NCBI GenBank assembly: GCA_022829145.1
Contig: CM040742.1
Location: forward strand, 48,908,182 to 48,972,181
DNA: 64,000 nucleotides
Reading direction: 5' to 3'
Origin: Albula goreensis
Lineage: Eukaryota; Chordata; Actinopteri; Albuliformes; Albulidae
Shown in pieces: positions 1-9,818 of the stretch (within the stretch, counting starts at the first letter, position 1; every line of letters begins with the position of its first letter). The position numbers and the translations under genes were made by a program. The notes under the pieces are model-generated. The model had not been told where the DNA came from. It saw only the letters and a list, made by a program, of their open reading frames with translations, and made no database searches.

Positions 1-205
1 TGAGCACATGTGTGTGTGTTTTTATGTGTGAGTGTGTGTGTGTGTTTATGTGTGAGTGTGTTTATCAGTGTGTTTGATGATCTGAATACTTTTGAATGCT
101 CAAGTCAGCTGTTCAGAAATACACAAGTAATTAAACTGTCACTGGAGTTGCCTGCACAGAGACGGCACTGAAATATTGAATTCTTTATATATGTGTGTGT
201 GTGCC

Positions 206-214
<9 letters not shown>

Positions 215-252
<38 letters not shown>
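215..252. repeat. (GA)n microsatellite
   Basis: About 19 uninterrupted GA dinucleotides after a tatata tract. The window also opens with (GT)-rich sequence at 1-65. Confidence 0.9.
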
Positions 253-254
<2 letters not shown>

Positions 255-789
255 GGTCTTGGTGTACTTTAGTTGGGATAATTAGCTGAAAGCTGAAATA
301 GATCCATATGCACATTAATACAGGTAAACGAGCCTGTTGCACATAAATATATAAATATAAGTGAAGGGTTGACATACATAAGCTTTGGCCTCAGTTCCAC
401 CCAGGAGAGAGGCTTAGCAGTCGGGCCTGTCTGTTTCTCTGTGCGGGTTCTGGCTAATCGGGTGAGAATGTGTCACATTTAAACTGCTGCGCCCGTCTGG
501 AGTTCCTCCTACACAAGATGTCCCTCTGATGGATCAGAGACTGTTGGGTTTATGAGCCTGAATGAGACCCAAGTGGGTCTGGCTTTGGATTCCTGTGTGT
601 GTCGGACACGTAGCTGCAGCAGTTACTCTCAGAAACCACATGGTCAGGTCTTATGACTCGAGTAAAACCCTGTGCAAACCTTCGCATGGGACACATTCTC
701 TGAGGGGGGTTTGTGTGTTGGACATATTCCTCCTCTTGGTGTGGTCTCTTTGTCCTCATATATCCAACATTACCAAGGAGGTACAAACC

Positions 790-1208
790 CCCATCACTCT
801 GAGCTGTGCTGCTTTCACCAGGCTTACAGTAGAGAGGTATAAACCTGGCACTATCGCTCTGAACTGCACTGCTTTCACCAGGCTTACAGCAGAGAGGTAT
901 AAACCTGGCACTATCACTCTGAGCTGTGCTGCTTTCACCAGGCTTACAGCAGAGAGGTATAAACCTGGCACTATCGCTCTGAACTGCACTGCTTTCACCA
1001 GGCTTACAGCAGAGAGGTATAAACCTGGCACTAAACCTGGCACTATCACTCTGAACTGCGCTCTGAACTGCACTGCTTTCACCAGGCTTACAGCAGAGAG
1101 GTATAAACCTGGCACTATCACTCTGAACTGCACTGCTTTCACCAGGCTTACAGCAGAGAGGTATAAACCTGGCACTATCACTCTGGACTGCACTGCTTTT
1201 ACCAGGCT
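790..1208. repeat. 60-bp minisatellite, about 7 copies
   Basis: Unit begins aacctggcactatcactctg and includes ctgctttcaccaggcttaca. The unit length is a multiple of three, so it stays open in both directions; one copy is disturbed near 1032-1070. Not judged to be a gene. Confidence 0.95.
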
Positions 1209-2296
1209 TGTAACCTTAACCTTACAGTGCACTCGTTAACCTTACACTACTATGAGCCTGCACAGGCTGCTCATAGCCTATTAACCTACATTATTTCTGT
1301 AGGTGGGGCTCTGGTTAGAGACTACCTCACTTCCTGGCCTCTAGCATAACACTGATTATAATCTGCTGTATTCAAATTGCATGGGAGCAAATGTCACAAA
1401 CTAAAGTCCCTTTCAAGACGCTGTAGAGCATGAATCTGGGACTAGGACAAAGTCCAGCCCCGAGAAACATTATTTTTTCAACTCTGCACAGGCACACCAC
1501 ATTCTCAAAGTCTCTTAAGTCTTTTATATGTGCAACTACTATTAACTTTTACTTTAATGTCAATTCAGTTAAATTTTGTTTGTATTTTAGTTGCTTTTTC
1601 CAACATAACAACAACTTTAATTCATTGTGTCTTGAATGTTTTTTGTAAGTCACAGAGCCCTGAACCATACACAATCAATGATCACGTAATATCATCACTG
1701 ACTGGGGTGGAGTCAGTCTGTGATGCATGCTGGGAGTCTCCCGTTAGAGACACATAGCCATATGAAATACACGCTCAGCTCATATTTCATAAGTCTGTAT
1801 ACACTGATATAATATGACTATCATGCACAATGATGTTCGCTAGTTGTTTATTCATACAGTACATGGTTCAGCAGAACAGGAGTCTCATATGCACAGTACA
1901 TCATATGAGAAGAGCCAGACACTTATAGCAAAGTTTCTATAAAAAATCCAAAAATTCTAATCCCTCAGGCATCAAACTTTAAGAAGTAGGGAGAGAAAGA
2001 AGAAAGTGCACTCTTGCAAAAAATGGAATATATGAATATATTTTCTCAGTATGTGCCTTATTTTAGTTACAGATTCCAGATGCTGTCTGAGAAAAGACAA
2101 ACTCAAAGTTTAGGCCATAGGGCTTTGCAAAGCAGGAAGCAGACCAAACCAGTGCTGAAATATTGATTTCAAATATTTGAATCTTCCATACACAAGTAAA
2201 ATCACTGCAGGTTTTTAGTATTAATTTCAACTTCATTTTAATATTAGGATAGACTCTGTGTCAGTGTGGTACTCTGCTGCACACAGAAGTTGTATC

Positions 2297-2378
2297 GGGG
2301 GAGCAGTGAAGTGAAATGGGTTGCAGGTTTGATTCCCAGGCAGGGCACTGCTATTGTTCCCTTGAGCTGAGCTGTCAA
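2297..2378 (+). mobile_element. tRNA-derived SINE fragment
   Basis: Contains a Pol III B-box-like GGTTTGATTCC at 2326-2336, followed by cagggcactgctattgttcc and cttgagctga. This resembles the tRNA-like head and following segment of fish SINEs (gattcc...gggcactgct...cccttgagc). Only about 80 bp remain; the G-rich minisatellite starts at once on its 3' side. Confidence 0.55.
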
Positions 2379-3497
2379 GACTGGGCGCTGGGGGAAGGGT
2401 GTAGGGTGGACTGGGCTCTGGGGGAAGGGTGTAGGGTGGACTGGGCTCTGGGGGAAGGGTGTAGGGGAGACTGGGCGCTGAGGGAAGGGTGTAGGGTGGA
2501 CTGGGCTCTGGGGAAGGGTGTAGGGTGGACTGGGCTCTGAGGGAAGGGTGTAGGGTGGACTGGGCTCTGGGGAAGGGTGTAGGGTGGACTGGGCTCTGGG
2601 GAAGGGTGTAGGGTGGACTGGGCTCTGGGGGAAGGGTGTAGGGTGGACTGGGCTCTGAGGGAAGGGTGTAGGGTGGACTGGGCTCTGGGGAAGGGTGTAG
2701 GGTGGACTGGGCTCTGGGGGAAGGGTGTAGGGTGGACTGGGCTCTGGGGAAGGGTGTGGGTGGACTGGGCTCTGGGGGAAGGGTGGACTGGGCTCTGAGG
2801 AAGGGAAGTGGACTGGGCTCTGGGGGAAGGGTGGACTGGGCTCTGGGGAAGGGTGTAGGGGGACTGGGCTCTGGGGAAGGGTGTAGGGTGGACTGGGCTC
2901 TGGGGAAGGGTGTAGGGGAGACTGGGCTGGGAAGGGTGGGCTCTCTGGGGGAAGGGTGTAGGGAGGACTGGGCGCTGGACTGGGCTGGACTGGGCTCTGG
3001 GGGAAGGGTGAAGGGTGGACTGGGCTCTGGGGGAAGGGTGTAGGGTGGACTGGGCTCTGGGGAAGGGTGTAGGGTGGACTGGGCTCTGGGGAAGGGTGTA
3101 GGGTGGACTGGGCTCTGGGGGAAGGGTGTAGGGTGGACTGGGCTCTGGGGAAGGGTGTAGGGTGGACTGGGCGCTGAGGGAAGGGTGTAGGGTGGACTGG
3201 GCTGGGGGAAGGGTGTAGGGTGGACTGGGCTCTGGGGAAGGGTGTAGGGTGGACTGGGCGCTGGGGAAGGGTGTAGGGGACTGGGCTGGGCTGGGCTCTG
3301 GGGAAGGGTGTAGGGCGCTGAGGGAAGGGTGTAGGGTGGACTGGGCTCTGGGGAAGGGTGGTGTAGGGTGGACTGGGCGCTGGGGAAGGGTGTAGGGAAG
3401 GGTGGACTGGGCGCTGGGAAGGGAAGTGGACTGGGCGCTGGGGGAAGGGTGTAGGGTGGACTGGGCTCTGGGGGAAGGGTGTAGGGTGGAGTGGGCT
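2379..3497. repeat. G-rich 29-30-bp minisatellite, about 38 copies
   Basis: Unit contains gggaagggtgtagggtggac then tgggctctgg. Several units are truncated or fused (near 2930, 3285, 3395). Each unit has four GGG tracts on the plus strand. Confidence 0.95.
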
Positions 3498-4210
3498 CTA
3501 GTGAGACTCAGTCAAGGAAGAGTTGGTATGGGGAAGACAAGGCACTAGGGCAAAGGAGCAGTGAAGGCTGTGAGCAGGTGCGATTAGGGGCTGTGTGTTA
3601 GCGCCAGGGATCCGCAGGGTCCGAGCTATATTAAGCACAGACAGGATTCCTTCAGGCACTTCCTCCTGGTGACAGACAGGCAGCGCGGCTGATCTGCCTC
3701 TCCTCAGTGCTGAACAAAACGCCCAACACACCGAGATCTCTGGGTCTCTGAACGTCTTGGTTGGGACATTCTGGGAGATGGGCATGTCTGCCACTCATCT
3801 TATAATCTGTGTATCTGTACTGGAAACATTTCCCCAGTCTCCAAATATCACAGCACTCCCATATGTATAACAAAGACAACCGGACATAGGAAACCGTTAT
3901 CAAGAGACGATATGATGAGATATGATACCAAGATAAAGCAAAACATAATGTAGCTGTTTATTGGATATAGGTATTTTTTATCTTCTCTGCTTCAAAGTAA
4001 TCAGTCAATAAAACACAAAGAAAGAAGGTGAAGACAGTGCAGAGAGGAAGAATGGAATGGAAAAGCAAATGGAGACAGAGGAGCAGAAATGTTGTATCCG
4101 AAAACAACAGATGAGAGATAAAAGCAAGGAAGCAAATGTGAAAGGAAAATGAAGGAATACATTGACACAAGGATTTCTATTATTAATCCATTCATAAAGT
4201 GCCAAAGGAG

Positions 4211-4258
4211 GAGAGCTGATCCTGGCTCAGGTTTTACACTGATCCCAGATCAGCTCTC
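4211..4258. repeat. Imperfect hairpin (20-bp arms, 8-base loop)
   Basis: gagagctgatcctggctcag at 4211-4230 pairs with ctgatcccagatcagctctc at 4239-4258, 17 of 20 matched. Related TGATCnnGGATCAG-type sequences recur near 36836, 52997 and 59790. Confidence 0.6.
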
Positions 4259-4435
4259 ATAACATGAGATGTTTTGTGGCTTGATCACTCTACTCTTCCT
4301 CTGTGTTTCCGATGCTCCCTTTCTCCCTTATTCCCTCAGTTCTGATTGGCCCTGATATACAGGTGTGAGTTGAGGAGAATAAAAAGCTCTGCTGTCTCTG
4401 TTTCCCCCCATGTGCGTGGCCCTGTCCCTGGGCAG

Positions 4436-4643
4436 TGTTGGATCTGATATACTGGCGGGAGATGGGCCGGACGGGCCTGGTGTTCACAGGGCTGGTGGTG
4501 GGCCTGCTCTGTATGTTCCAGCTGAGTGCAATCACTGTCGTCTCCCACCTCTCTCTGGGCATCATGTGCTTCACCCTGCCTGTGCGGCTGCTCTTCAAGG
4601 CCCTGGAGCTGCTGCGCTGGAGCAGCGGGGACCACCCCTTCCA
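4436..4643 (+). CDS. rtn2: rtn2 exon: start of reticulon domain, first membrane hairpin
   Basis: Acceptor cag at 4433-4435 and donor gtgagt at 4644. It encodes (V)LDLIYWREMGRTG through GDHPFQ; length 208 bp as in other vertebrate reticulons. The end of this exon and its donor are part of the first unit of an 81-bp tandem repeat. Confidence 0.9.
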
Positions 4644-7600
4644 GTGAGTCACACACAACAACGCACGCTAATGCTAACGACCCACTGAGCATGCTAAAGC
4701 TAACGACCAAAACCACCCCTTCCAGTGAGTCACACACAACAACGCACGCTAATACTAATGACCCACTAAGCATGCTAAAGCTAACGACCAAAACCACCCC
4801 TTCCAGTGAGTCACACACAACAACGCACGCTAATGCTAACGACTCACTGAGCATGCTAAAGCTAACGACCAAAACCACCCCTTCCAGGGAGTCACACACA
4901 ACAATGCACGCTAATGCTAACGACCCACTGAGCATGCTAAAGCTAACGACCAAAACCACCCCCTCCAGTGAACACATCTGTAACTTCACTGTTACAGTAC
5001 TCCCCCTAATCCCATAATACTCTCTTCACCTCTTCTGCTAAACAGGGAATGATTGTGATCTAATGTGAAGATGTTTGCACCTGACATTTAAGGTAAATAT
5101 GTCTGCATCTGTGATGTAACGTGAATGCGTTCTCCGTCCCCAGAGCTTACATTGAGCCAGATGAAAGCCTAACGGAAGATCAGACCATACTCTACGTGCA
5201 GCGATTCATCGTCATGACAGCCTCCGCCGTCACTGAGATCAAGAGGCTGCTTTTTGTCGCCAACCTGTTTGACTCTATCAAGGTTCTATCCCCAGTTGAA
5301 TAAAGAGGTTTTATATCAGTCATGTGAGACTTGGGTTCTTCTACCCATCAGACACCAGTAGAATTCACTTAGATTACAGATCATTTAAAAAGAAACATCT
5401 ATCTTCACTAATATTCAGAACAACATTCTTCTTTCCTGTGATTGTACATTTCGGTTGGTAATGTTTCAGTAAAGATGCACAAAGCCATGCACCAGTGTTT
5501 TTAAATTCCTCTGGCATGTCCGAAGTGACAGTACTGTAGAGCTACAGTACTGTAGATATTGACCCCGCTCTGCTGTGAATACTGGTTTTCAGGATTGTCA
5601 TTAGGGCTTGTTACTAACTTTCCTGCATGGAAGAATAGGGGTTGAATGAGGGTTTGATTGGCTTTGCATTCCTGTATGGTATTGAATGAGAGTTATGATT
5701 GGCTATTGTGTTCCTGTATAATGTTAAATGAGGGTTTTGATTGGCCGTTGTGTTCCTGTGGGGTGTTCAATGAGGATTCGATCGGGCATTGTGTTAAAGT
5801 TTTTACTGGCTAACATGTTACAGGAGGGGTTTGGCTGGTAAATGTGTTCCTGTATGGTGTTAAATCATTGTTTTGATTGGCTGTTTTGTTCCTGTGTTGT
5901 GTTAAATGATGGTTTTGATTGGCTGTTTTTTTGTCAGTTCATAGTGCTAATGTACCTGCTGACCCATGTGGGGATCCTGTGCAACGGATTGACTCTACTG
6001 ATCATCGGTAAGATTATGACCCTGCCAAGCAAAGTGAGATCAGGATCAGTCTACACAGGAAGAGAGCCAAACTCAGCTGAGTGCAGACGTCATCCAGAGT
6101 ACACTTAGCTCTGAGTGTTTACCCGCATGGTTACCCCAGCAACCTACCCCAACTGATGTCACTTCGTATTGTGATATAACTTCTCTGTTATCCCATGAGC
6201 TGTTCGTTTCTAGGTCATTGAGACATTCTTAGGGGGTACAGAAATATTAATTACAGTAACAATTCCCACTGTGGTTATGTGTTTGAGCAGATAAATGATC
6301 TTTGTCTCTCTCTCACTCTGTGTTCCAGGTGTGATCTGTATCTTCTCACTCCCCATATTCTACCGCAGACAGCAGGTGAGCCTCAAACCCACTGTTCTCA
6401 GATCAGCCTGACTGGAAACCAGGCTGGCCCTAAGGAAGCCTTCACCACCAAATCAAGTGGCTTTCATTTCAAAAACCAGCAGCATGTTTTCATGTCAATT
6501 ATATGTTCCTTCTTTTTCAACTGTCACACAGTATAATTTGGAAAGACATTCTTAAATGTTAAATTAGTTTTTTATTGAATGAAAGTGACTTCTATAAAAG
6601 TGTTGTATACTCTGTTAGAGTTAAACTAACACTGCACATTTCACCGTAGGCTTGCTTGGTGTGAAGCAGTCCAGTGCTATTTGCACTGGTGTATTTGATG
6701 CAGGGGTCACTCAGCTGCAGTGCTTCGCTCCTGGCGCAGCAGTATGGTCTCTCTTGTGACAGAGACGTTGCACTGCTTCATGTGCAGCTCAGCATCCACT
6801 TATCATGAGTACAAACTGTGTAAATAAATAATCAAGGCTGTCCTGGAACACACTCACATTATCCATTCGATTTTCATTTTCTGTGGCAGGAAAACCTACA
6901 ATCTGTTCACAAGGACCCAGTCAATCTCACACATTCACTTCTCAAAGAGATACCTAATGTGTCTCTTCCCCTTGGACTACAGAGTCGGTCAGCGCTCCAT
7001 ACATAGCCAATGAGAATGCAGTCATGGCCAGCACAGTTACTTTGCCCCCAGCAGAACATACAGCAGCATGTTTCAACCAGCCCGCTCCTGAGCGATGTTA
7101 CTGTCCTCTCCTTGGACACCTCTCACCACCTGGAGAAGAGTATTTAAGGACCGGAGTGACAGACACTGGGTGACAGAGTTGGCATAGTTAGCGGGCCGAT
7201 GGCACCTGTGTCTGTCATGTGACCGCAGAGCTTTGTGTTTTCACCTGTCTGCCCTGAGTTAGCATGGCTAATCTCCATCACCACGGCACTTGGCCTGTCC
7301 AAATAAATCCCAATCTGTCAAGATGTCTACAGCCATCATATCCTAAAGGACCTGAGAATGTGGCACAGAGGTTGCAGGCTTCAGGCTGTTTTTCTGTGTA
7401 ATGTTACTCATCCAGGCCTCTCTCTCTGTGGCAGGAGCGGATTGATAAGCTTGTGGCGCTGGTCACATCTCCTTTCCGAAAAACTGCAGAATTGTAAGTA
7501 TTGGGTGACACATCCCTGTGTGTGCTCCACTGCAAGTGCTGTCTGTCCCTCCTGTTCCTGTAGCTTGCATTATTGGCGTTAGTAGTAAGGCAGGTTTGGT

Positions 7601-7948
7601 GCTTGTTATTACCGCTGTCATCTGTGTTACGAGGGGTTTTCAAACTGCACCCCAGGGGCCAGATCTGGCCCTTTTTTTGAGCTGTACAGCAGCAAAGTTA
7701 GAAAACAGTATCAAGTAATTTACATGGCCATGCAAACTGACAAACTTTTAAAGCTGTCTAAAGGATTAAAGCATTTGGACCAGGACTACCCTGGGTCAAA
7801 CCAGGACCAGATGGCTTCCTCCATTTCTTTCTCTGTTACTCTGTTCCACAGAATTCAGCTGTTGTACCAGAGGGCCAAGGCCAAACCTCCCCCCACCCCT
7901 GCCCCCGCCCCCACCTCGGGACCCAGAGCCAAAGCCAAGTCAAAATAA
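4436..7948 (+). CDS. rtn2: Reticulon 2, reticulon-homology domain (six exons; 5' end not found)
   Basis: Coding exons 4436-4643, 5144-5282, 5938-6007, 6329-6375, 7435-7493 and 7852-7948 join in phase into about 206 residues. Exon sizes of 208, 139, 70, 47 and 59 match the conserved reticulon-domain exon pattern. The product has the reticulon opening (DLIYWRE), a first long hydrophobic hairpin (TGLVFTGLVVGLL onward), a hydrophilic loop starting HPFQAYIEPDESLTEDQ, a second hairpin (VLMYLLTHVGILCNGLTLLI), and a short tail (ERIDKLVALV) ending in a Pro/Lys-rich stretch, RAKAKSK. Reticulons wedge into ER membrane and shape tubules. The FQAY junction and the KAK-type tail favour RTN2 over RTN1, RTN3 or RTN4. 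The exon upstream of 4436 (phase needs one base) was not found. Tandem repeats occupy the first two introns. Confidence 0.9.
4630..4974. repeat. 81-bp tandem repeat across the rtn2 exon-intron junction
   Basis: ACCACCCC(T/C)TCCA recurs at 4631, 4712, 4793, 4874 and 4955, exactly 81 bp apart. The first occurrence is the true 3' end of the rtn2 exon with donor gtgagt; the rest are intronic copies. Confidence 0.95.
5144..5282 (+). CDS. rtn2: rtn2 exon: loop between the two hairpins
   Basis: Acceptor ccccag ends at 5143; donor gttcta at 5283 is a valid GT but weak downstream. Encodes (Q)AYIEPDESLTEDQ through LFVANLFDSIK, 139 bp. This is the hydrophilic loop (66-loop equivalent of RTN4). Confidence 0.88.
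5638..5937. repeat. Degenerate about 42-bp repeat in rtn2 intron
   Basis: Roughly seven diverged units with ttaaatgagggttttgattg and gttcctgt. Inverted CCAAT (gattggct) recurs in most units. The array runs straight into the acceptor of the exon at 5938. Confidence 0.7.
5938..6007 (+). CDS. rtn2: rtn2 exon: second hairpin, first half
   Basis: Acceptor ttttttgtcag ends at 5937 and donor gtaag begins at 6008. Encodes FIVLMYLLTHVGILCNGLT then LLIIG; 70 bp. The acceptor's pyrimidine tract is the last unit of a degenerate intronic repeat. Confidence 0.9.
6329..6375 (+). CDS. rtn2: rtn2 exon: second hairpin, second half
   Basis: Acceptor ttccag ends at 6328 and donor gtgagc begins at 6376. Encodes VICIFSLPIFYRRQQ; 47 bp, the reticulon-typical size. 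Confidence 0.88.
6376..7434. other. rtn2 intron without recognisable features
   Basis: About 1 kb of unique sequence between the 47-bp and 59-bp exons. Confidence 0.7.
7435..7493 (+). CDS. rtn2: rtn2 exon: C-terminal amphipathic segment
   Basis: Acceptor gtggcag ends at 7434 and donor gtaagt begins at 7494. Encodes ERIDKLVALVTSPFRKTAE, equivalent to the conserved QIDQYLGLV segment of reticulons; 59 bp. Confidence 0.88.
7852..7948 (+). CDS. rtn2: rtn2 terminal coding exon
   Basis: Acceptor ttccacag ends at 7851. Encodes (L)IQLLYQRAKAK, a Pro/Ala-rich spacer and RAKAKSK, then TAA. The stop codon overlaps an AATAAA hexamer at 7944-7949. Confidence 0.85.
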
Positions 7949-8261
7949 AGAGGAGGAGCTACAGAGCCACAGGCTGTCACTCACATGTCTTAACCAACGG
8001 CCTGTGCTCAGGGACTGGAGGGGCCGGGTGCCGCTATCCTGCCTCTGTTGGTGGATGGGGGGTTGGTGGGCGGGGGGTTATGGTGCTATTTTGGTGATAA
8101 AATGATTTTGTATCTTTAAATGTAAGTAAAACCTTGTGAGCAGAGCTGGATTAAAAAAAAAGATCACAAGAGTGATCAAAATGCTCTGGTGACCTTTGCC
8201 CCTCAAGTCTTAGGCAATCATTTTTATTTCAAATCAAACCTGGCTGAGATCTGTGGAAAAT

Positions 8262-9155
8262 GTGTCTAAATGCAGTGATAATCAGTGTTCTCAGTGGTGT
8301 GACAGGTTTGTGTGTTTGTCTAAATGTAGTGATAATCAGTGTTCTCAGTGGTGTGACAGGTTTGTGTGTTTGTCTAAATGTAGTGATACTCAGTGTTCTC
8401 AGTGGTGTGACAGGTTTGTGTGTTTCTCTAAATGTAGTGATACTCAGTGTTCTCAGTGGTGTGACAGGTTTGTGTGTTTGTCTAAATGTAGTGATAATCA
8501 GTGTTCTCAGTGGTGTGACAGGTTTGTGTGTTTGTCTAAATGTAGTGATAATCAGTGTTCTCAGTGGTGTGACGGGTTTGTGTGTTTGTCTAAATGTAGT
8601 GATACTCAGTGTTCTCAGTGGTGTGACAGGTTTGTGTGTTTGTCTAAATGTAGTGATACTCAGTGTTCTCAGTGGTGTGACAGGTTTGTGTGTTTGTCTA
8701 AATGTAGTGATAATCAGTGTTCTCAGTGGTGTGACAGGTTTGTGTGTTTGTCTAAATGTAGTGATAATCAGTGTTCTCAGTGGTGTGACGGGTTTGTGTG
8801 TTTGTCTAAATGTAGTGATACTCAGTGTTCTCAGTGGTGTGACAGGTTTGTGTGTTTGTCTAAATGTAGTGATACTCAGTGTTCTCAGTGGTGTGACAGG
8901 TTTGTGTGTCTGTCTAAATGTAGTGATAATCAGTGTTCTCAGTGGTGTGACAGGTGTGTGTGTTTGTCTAAATGCAGTGATAATCAGTGTTCTCAGTGGT
9001 GTGACAGGTGTGTGTGTTTGTCTAAATGTAGTGATAATCAGTGTTCTCAGTGGTGTGACAGGTTTGTGTGTTTGTCTAAATGTAGTGATAATCAGTGTTC
9101 TCAGTGGTGTGACAGGTTTGTGTGTTTGTCTAAATGCAGTGATAATCAGTGTTCT
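8262..9155. repeat. 54-bp minisatellite downstream of rtn2, about 17 copies
   Basis: Unit contains tctaaatgtagtgataatca, gtgttctcagtggtgtgaca and ggtttgtgtgttt. Variants (gataatc or gatactc; gacagg or gacggg) form a four-unit higher-order pattern. Two forward frames remain open because 54 is a multiple of three. Confidence 0.95.
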
Positions 9156-9804
9156 CAGAGGAATGATCCCACAGAGCAGTGAGGGAGAGGAGACTCAGAC
9201 TGACTGCTCCAGCCAGGAGTCCTCTATCTGCACATGCCCTCATACACATCACAGAACAGTAATCAGAGACAAAACACGACAACACCACGGGTTCTATAGA
9301 CATCTACTAAGTGTTTCTGTCTTACAGGCAAAACAAAGCTTTCAATGTTAAGTACACACAACTGAGTGTCTGGTGTGTGTATAGAATATGTGGCAGAACT
9401 TTCACTGTAAAAACAAAGAGCGAAATATCTCATGTGTGTCTGGAATCTGTGGCAAAGTTTCAGTGTTAAGTACCTGGTGTATCTATAGAACCTGTGTTGC
9501 CACTTCCCTGCTAATGATAAAGACTGGCTCAGCCTACTTCTGAAAGCCTAGCCTTCTTCTTGCTTATGAGTTAGGCGCATTTTAATTAGCGGGCAAGCTA
9601 AAGGTGAAGTCAGTTATATTTATAAATGTGAAAGCCTGTGATGGCCTAACCCTGGGCTATAATAACAAATCTCTGCAATAGGGCTGTCTCAGGCCCGCAT
9701 CTGCTACCTCAAATATATCCTGAGACTAGCTGGCAGAAGGAGGCTTAGACGTCTTTCAGAACCCTTATAGATGAATACGGATTCTTTCTCTAGATGAAGC
9801 GAGC

Positions 9805-9818
9805 CTGCCCCCTGGTGG
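9805..9818 (-). promoter_or_regulatory. CTCF-like motif
   Basis: ctgccccctggtgg matches the reverse complement of the degenerate CTCF core CCASYAGRKGGCRS at every position. It lies between rtn2 and the RHOU-type gene. Sequence match only. Confidence 0.45.

Larger units (their letters stand above)
253..4435. other. Upstream of rtn2: unique sequence between arrays, no gene seen
   Basis: Outside the arrays at 790-1208 and 2379-3497, the SINE fragment and the hairpin at 4211, I see no recognisable exon. The missing first rtn2 exon could be here or to the left. Confidence 0.5.

Noticed and set aside
562-1239. 225-codon frame over the 60-bp array
   Set aside because: Repeat-derived; both strands are open, which is expected for this unit and not for a gene.
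8253-9351. Two overlapping long frames (309 and 363 codons)
   Set aside because: Both result from a 54-bp, stop-free unit; kept as a low-probability finding, not a gene.
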